From NCBI GenBank assembly GCA_964424335.1, contig CAYRIY010000122.1, forward strand, positions 1 through 9,451: DNA of 9,451 nt, written 5' to 3'. Below the pieces are notes generated by a model, which did not search any database, was not told the DNA's origin, and saw only the letters and a list, made by a program, of their open reading frames with translations. Origin of the DNA: CAYRIY01 sp964424335. GTDB lineage: Bacteria > Bacillota > Limnochordia > DTU080 > RSA5. Shown in pieces: positions 8,113 through 9,451 of the stretch (its first letter is position 1; the number at the start of each line of letters is the position of its first letter). Made by a program: the position numbers and the translations under genes.

Positions 8113-8127
8113 GTTGCTCACAGCAAC
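8113..8127. promoter_or_regulatory. Short inverted repeat upstream of the LacI gene, possible operator
   Basis: GTTGCT and AGCAAC form perfect 6-bp arms around a 3-nt centre, 73 to 87 bp upstream of the LacI-type start. LacI-family operators are usually palindromes with a central CG, which this lacks, so binding by the adjacent repressor is only a possibility. Part of the symmetry comes from a local CAACAGCAAC triplet repetition. I found no convincing -35/-10 pair in 8041-8159. Confidence 0.25.
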
Positions 8128-8159
8128 AGCAACGAGATAAGTGTCGTTTTACAGGCGCA

Positions 8160-8423
8160 TTACCGGTCGGAGAAGACCGTGAGCTTGCCGAGCAGGAGAC
8201 GCCGCGAACACGGCTTCTGGATGCCTGCGTAGCCGGGCCCGTAATCGTTGAATTCCCAATTGATTTCGTGATGATTGTGATTATTGCTCGACACTGGCCC
8301 ATCCTCCATGCCGCCTTCGAGAATCCCCCCGCCCGGAAGGCACCACCATTCGACGCCATCCGCTCGATGCTTAACCATGAGGATGCGATCGCCTCTACAC
8401 ACGATCGACTGAGCGCGTGACAC
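8160..8423 (-). pseudogene. NUDIX hydrolase remnant, truncated inside the NUDIX box
   Basis: An 87-codon frame. Its first 36 or so residues are the N-terminal strand region of a NUDIX hydrolase: RAQSIVCRGDRILMVKHR, then EWWCLPGGGILEGG. NUDIX enzymes hydrolyse nucleoside diphosphates linked to another group, using the box Gx5Ex7REUxEExGU. Here the box breaks off: the first Glu position is Gly, and the REUxEE helix is absent in all three frames of this strand. The remaining tail (through NNHNHHEINWEFND to the TAA) matches nothing I recognise. A complete enzyme would be about 140-160 residues. The GTG start at 8423 is set by AAGGAGG 6 nt upstream, so a short, catalytically dead peptide could still be made. 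It lies 68 nt after the kinase stop and 119 nt before the LacI start, same strand. The likely cause is an internal deletion or rearrangement. Confidence 0.7.
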
Positions 8424-8429
8424 GGTCGG

Positions 8430-8436
8430 CCTCCTT
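8430..8436 (-). promoter_or_regulatory. Ribosome binding site of the NUDIX remnant
   Basis: On the minus strand AAGGAGG is followed by 6 nt and then GTG (8423-8421). This places the start at the first conserved NUDIX residues and makes the longer in-frame ATG starts at 8441 and 8480 unlikely. Confidence 0.7.
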
Positions 8437-8491
8437 GCCATCGTCGTCGACGGTCGTCGGTTTTTCGTCTGAGCGAGCACTTATCGGCGGG

Positions 8492-9451
8492 TTATGCGCG
8501 GAACTGCTTCAACGCCTCTTGCAGCCCGGCGAGCTCATCCACAGCCCGCAAGTAGACGTCCCGATACCACCGGTCGTACTCCTCTACCAGTTTGGCATCA
8601 GGTTCGATTCGCTTTGCGTCTCGCAGGACGGTCTGAGCAGCTTGGGCAAGGCTCTGGTACACGCCTGCGGCGACTCCCGCTTGGAGCGCCGCGCCCTGCG
8701 CCACAGCCTCGTCCACCGGCGGGGCGACGAACGTCCTGTCGGCTACGGCAGCCTTGATCGCCATCAGGTAGGGGTTGCGGGTGCCACCACCGATGGCGAT
8801 CACCTCCCGCAACGGGGGTATGGGCATGTTCTCAAGGGTCCTTCGGCTTTCACACGCGAGCCCCTCAAGCACTGCTTTCATCAACGTCGCAGTATCTGCC
8901 TGATCGCTCAGCCCGGCAAACAGCGCCGTGGCATTGGGATCTTTGCCCGGAGGCGCGCTCCCCCGCAAGTACGGGAGGTAGAGCACGCCGGTGGGGCCAT
9001 CCGGGGCCTGATTCAGCAAATCCAGCAGCCACTCGTACCTTCCTGCGCTACGGTCGAGCCAAAGCCGCTCGATCCACCACTCGATGCTCGCGCCCGAGGC
9101 GCTGAACGATCCCATCACATAGTACTGATCGCCGGTCACGTGACACCCGTAGCTGTACCCGCCTGGCTTGATCTGTTCCAGCGGCAATTCGTCGACAACG
9201 CCTACCATGCTCTCGGCGGTTCCCATGGAGTCGACCACGGCGCCTGCCTCCAGAGCTCCGACCGCCGCAGCGCCGCAAATGTGGTCGTGGCCTCCGACCA
9301 CGACTGGAATCCCGACCGCAAGCCCGGTGCGCTCCGCCGCCTCTTTGGTCACGGCGCCAATCGGGGAGACGCCCTTGTAAACGGCGGGCAACAGGGTGTC
9401 GGAGATTCCAGCGATTTCGAGCGCCCGCGGGTTCCACCGCCGCTCATGGAT
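8492..9451 (-). CDS. FGGY-family carbohydrate kinase, 5' part outside window
   Basis: The C-terminal 319 codons of a cytoplasmic ATP-dependent sugar kinase (xylulokinase/fuculokinase/YoaC-like group; members are about 500 residues, so about 180 are missing beyond the window). The frame stays open to base 9451, where 'RRWNPRALEIAGI' and 'LPAVYKGVSPIG' match the usual FGGY run before domain II, so the TTG at 9391 is internal and not a start. GGHDHICGA carries the Asp expected to be the catalytic base, matching Asp245 in glycerol kinase and Asp233 in xylulokinase. 'SMGTAESM' follows. The C-terminal ATPase-fold motif GGGTRNPYL (around 8770-8795) and 'DEAVAQGAALQAGVAAG' complete the family signature. 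The stop is TAA at 8494-8492. The substrate is not readable; xylulose, fuculose or a similar ketose or deoxy sugar is typical. It is more GC-rich than the neighbouring LacI gene. Confidence 0.92.
   Translation of the reverse strand: MHERRWNPRALEIAGISDTLLPAVYKGVSPIGAVTKEAAERTGLAVGIPVVVGGHDHICGAAAVGALEAGAVVDSMGTAESMVGVVDELPLEQIKPGGYSYGCHVTGDQYYVMGSFSASGASIEWWIERLWLDRSAGRYEWLLDLLNQAPDGPTGVLYLPYLRGSAPPGKDPNATALFAGLSDQADTATLMKAVLEGLACESRRTLENMPIPPLREVIAIGGGTRNPYLMAIKAAVADRTFVAPPVDEAVAQGAALQAGVAAGVYQSLAQAAQTVLRDAKRIEPDAKLVEEYDRWYRDVYLRAVDELAGLQEALKQFRA

Noticed and set aside
8113..8134. CAGCAACAGCAAC triplet run considered as the start of a repeat array
   Set aside because: Only about two units are present; it is too short to be more than chance or part of the small inverted repeat.
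8443..8466. Possible terminator (CG-rich short repeats followed by TTTTT on the plus strand)
   Set aside because: The only pairing is a 4-5 bp stem with a tiny loop, and the T-run would serve plus-strand transcription, for which no gene is nearby.
9389..9391. TTG as the start of the kinase gene
   Set aside because: The frame continues to the window edge with residues that match the FGGY family, so the gene begins beyond 9451.
9048..9437. Minus-strand open frame of 129 codons in the kinase region
   Set aside because: It is arginine- and glycine-rich, as expected for an off-frame reading of GC-rich DNA, and fully overlaps the kinase, which has clear family motifs.

Overview
The window is bacterial DNA of moderate to high GC, with Shine-Dalgarno-led genes and a carbohydrate-uptake and catabolism flavour. 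The sequence does not fix the taxon. The solute-binding protein, LacI-type regulator and FGGY kinase would fit a free-living heterotroph (Bacillota or Chloroflexota would be plausible), but this is a guess. The kinase at the right end is visibly more GC-rich than the regulator next to it.

Left part, plus strand (1-6890). First comes the 3' part, nearly the whole, of an ABC-transporter extracellular solute-binding protein (1-1215). A 94-nt gap follows, carrying a long imperfect stem-loop (1234-1282). Then come two large tandem paralogues with export signals, of 912 aa (1310-4048) and 932 aa (4092-6890). I do not recognise their family with certainty. The layout is an N-terminal beta-rich part, a helical middle like an (alpha/alpha) toroid and a beta-rich C-terminus. 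This resembles multidomain polysaccharide lyases and related carbohydrate-active enzymes. The two genes are clearly diverged over most of their length but share a tract of 515 nt with a single mismatch (2903-3417 and 5739-6253). That pattern indicates recent gene conversion or purifying recombination.

Right part, minus strand (9451-6898). In transcription order there is an FGGY-family carbohydrate kinase, cut by the window edge (8492-9451), then a broken NUDIX hydrolase reading frame with an intact GTG start and strong Shine-Dalgarno (8160-8423), then a complete LacI-family repressor (6898-8040). The repressor converges on the second paralogue with only 7 nt between the stop codons.

A working model, by inference: the binding protein captures an oligosaccharide released outside the membrane by the tandem secreted proteins, the kinase phosphorylates a resulting sugar, and the LacI protein responds to a sugar ligand and controls one or both arms. 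No permease genes lie in the window, so they would have to be upstream of position 1 or elsewhere.
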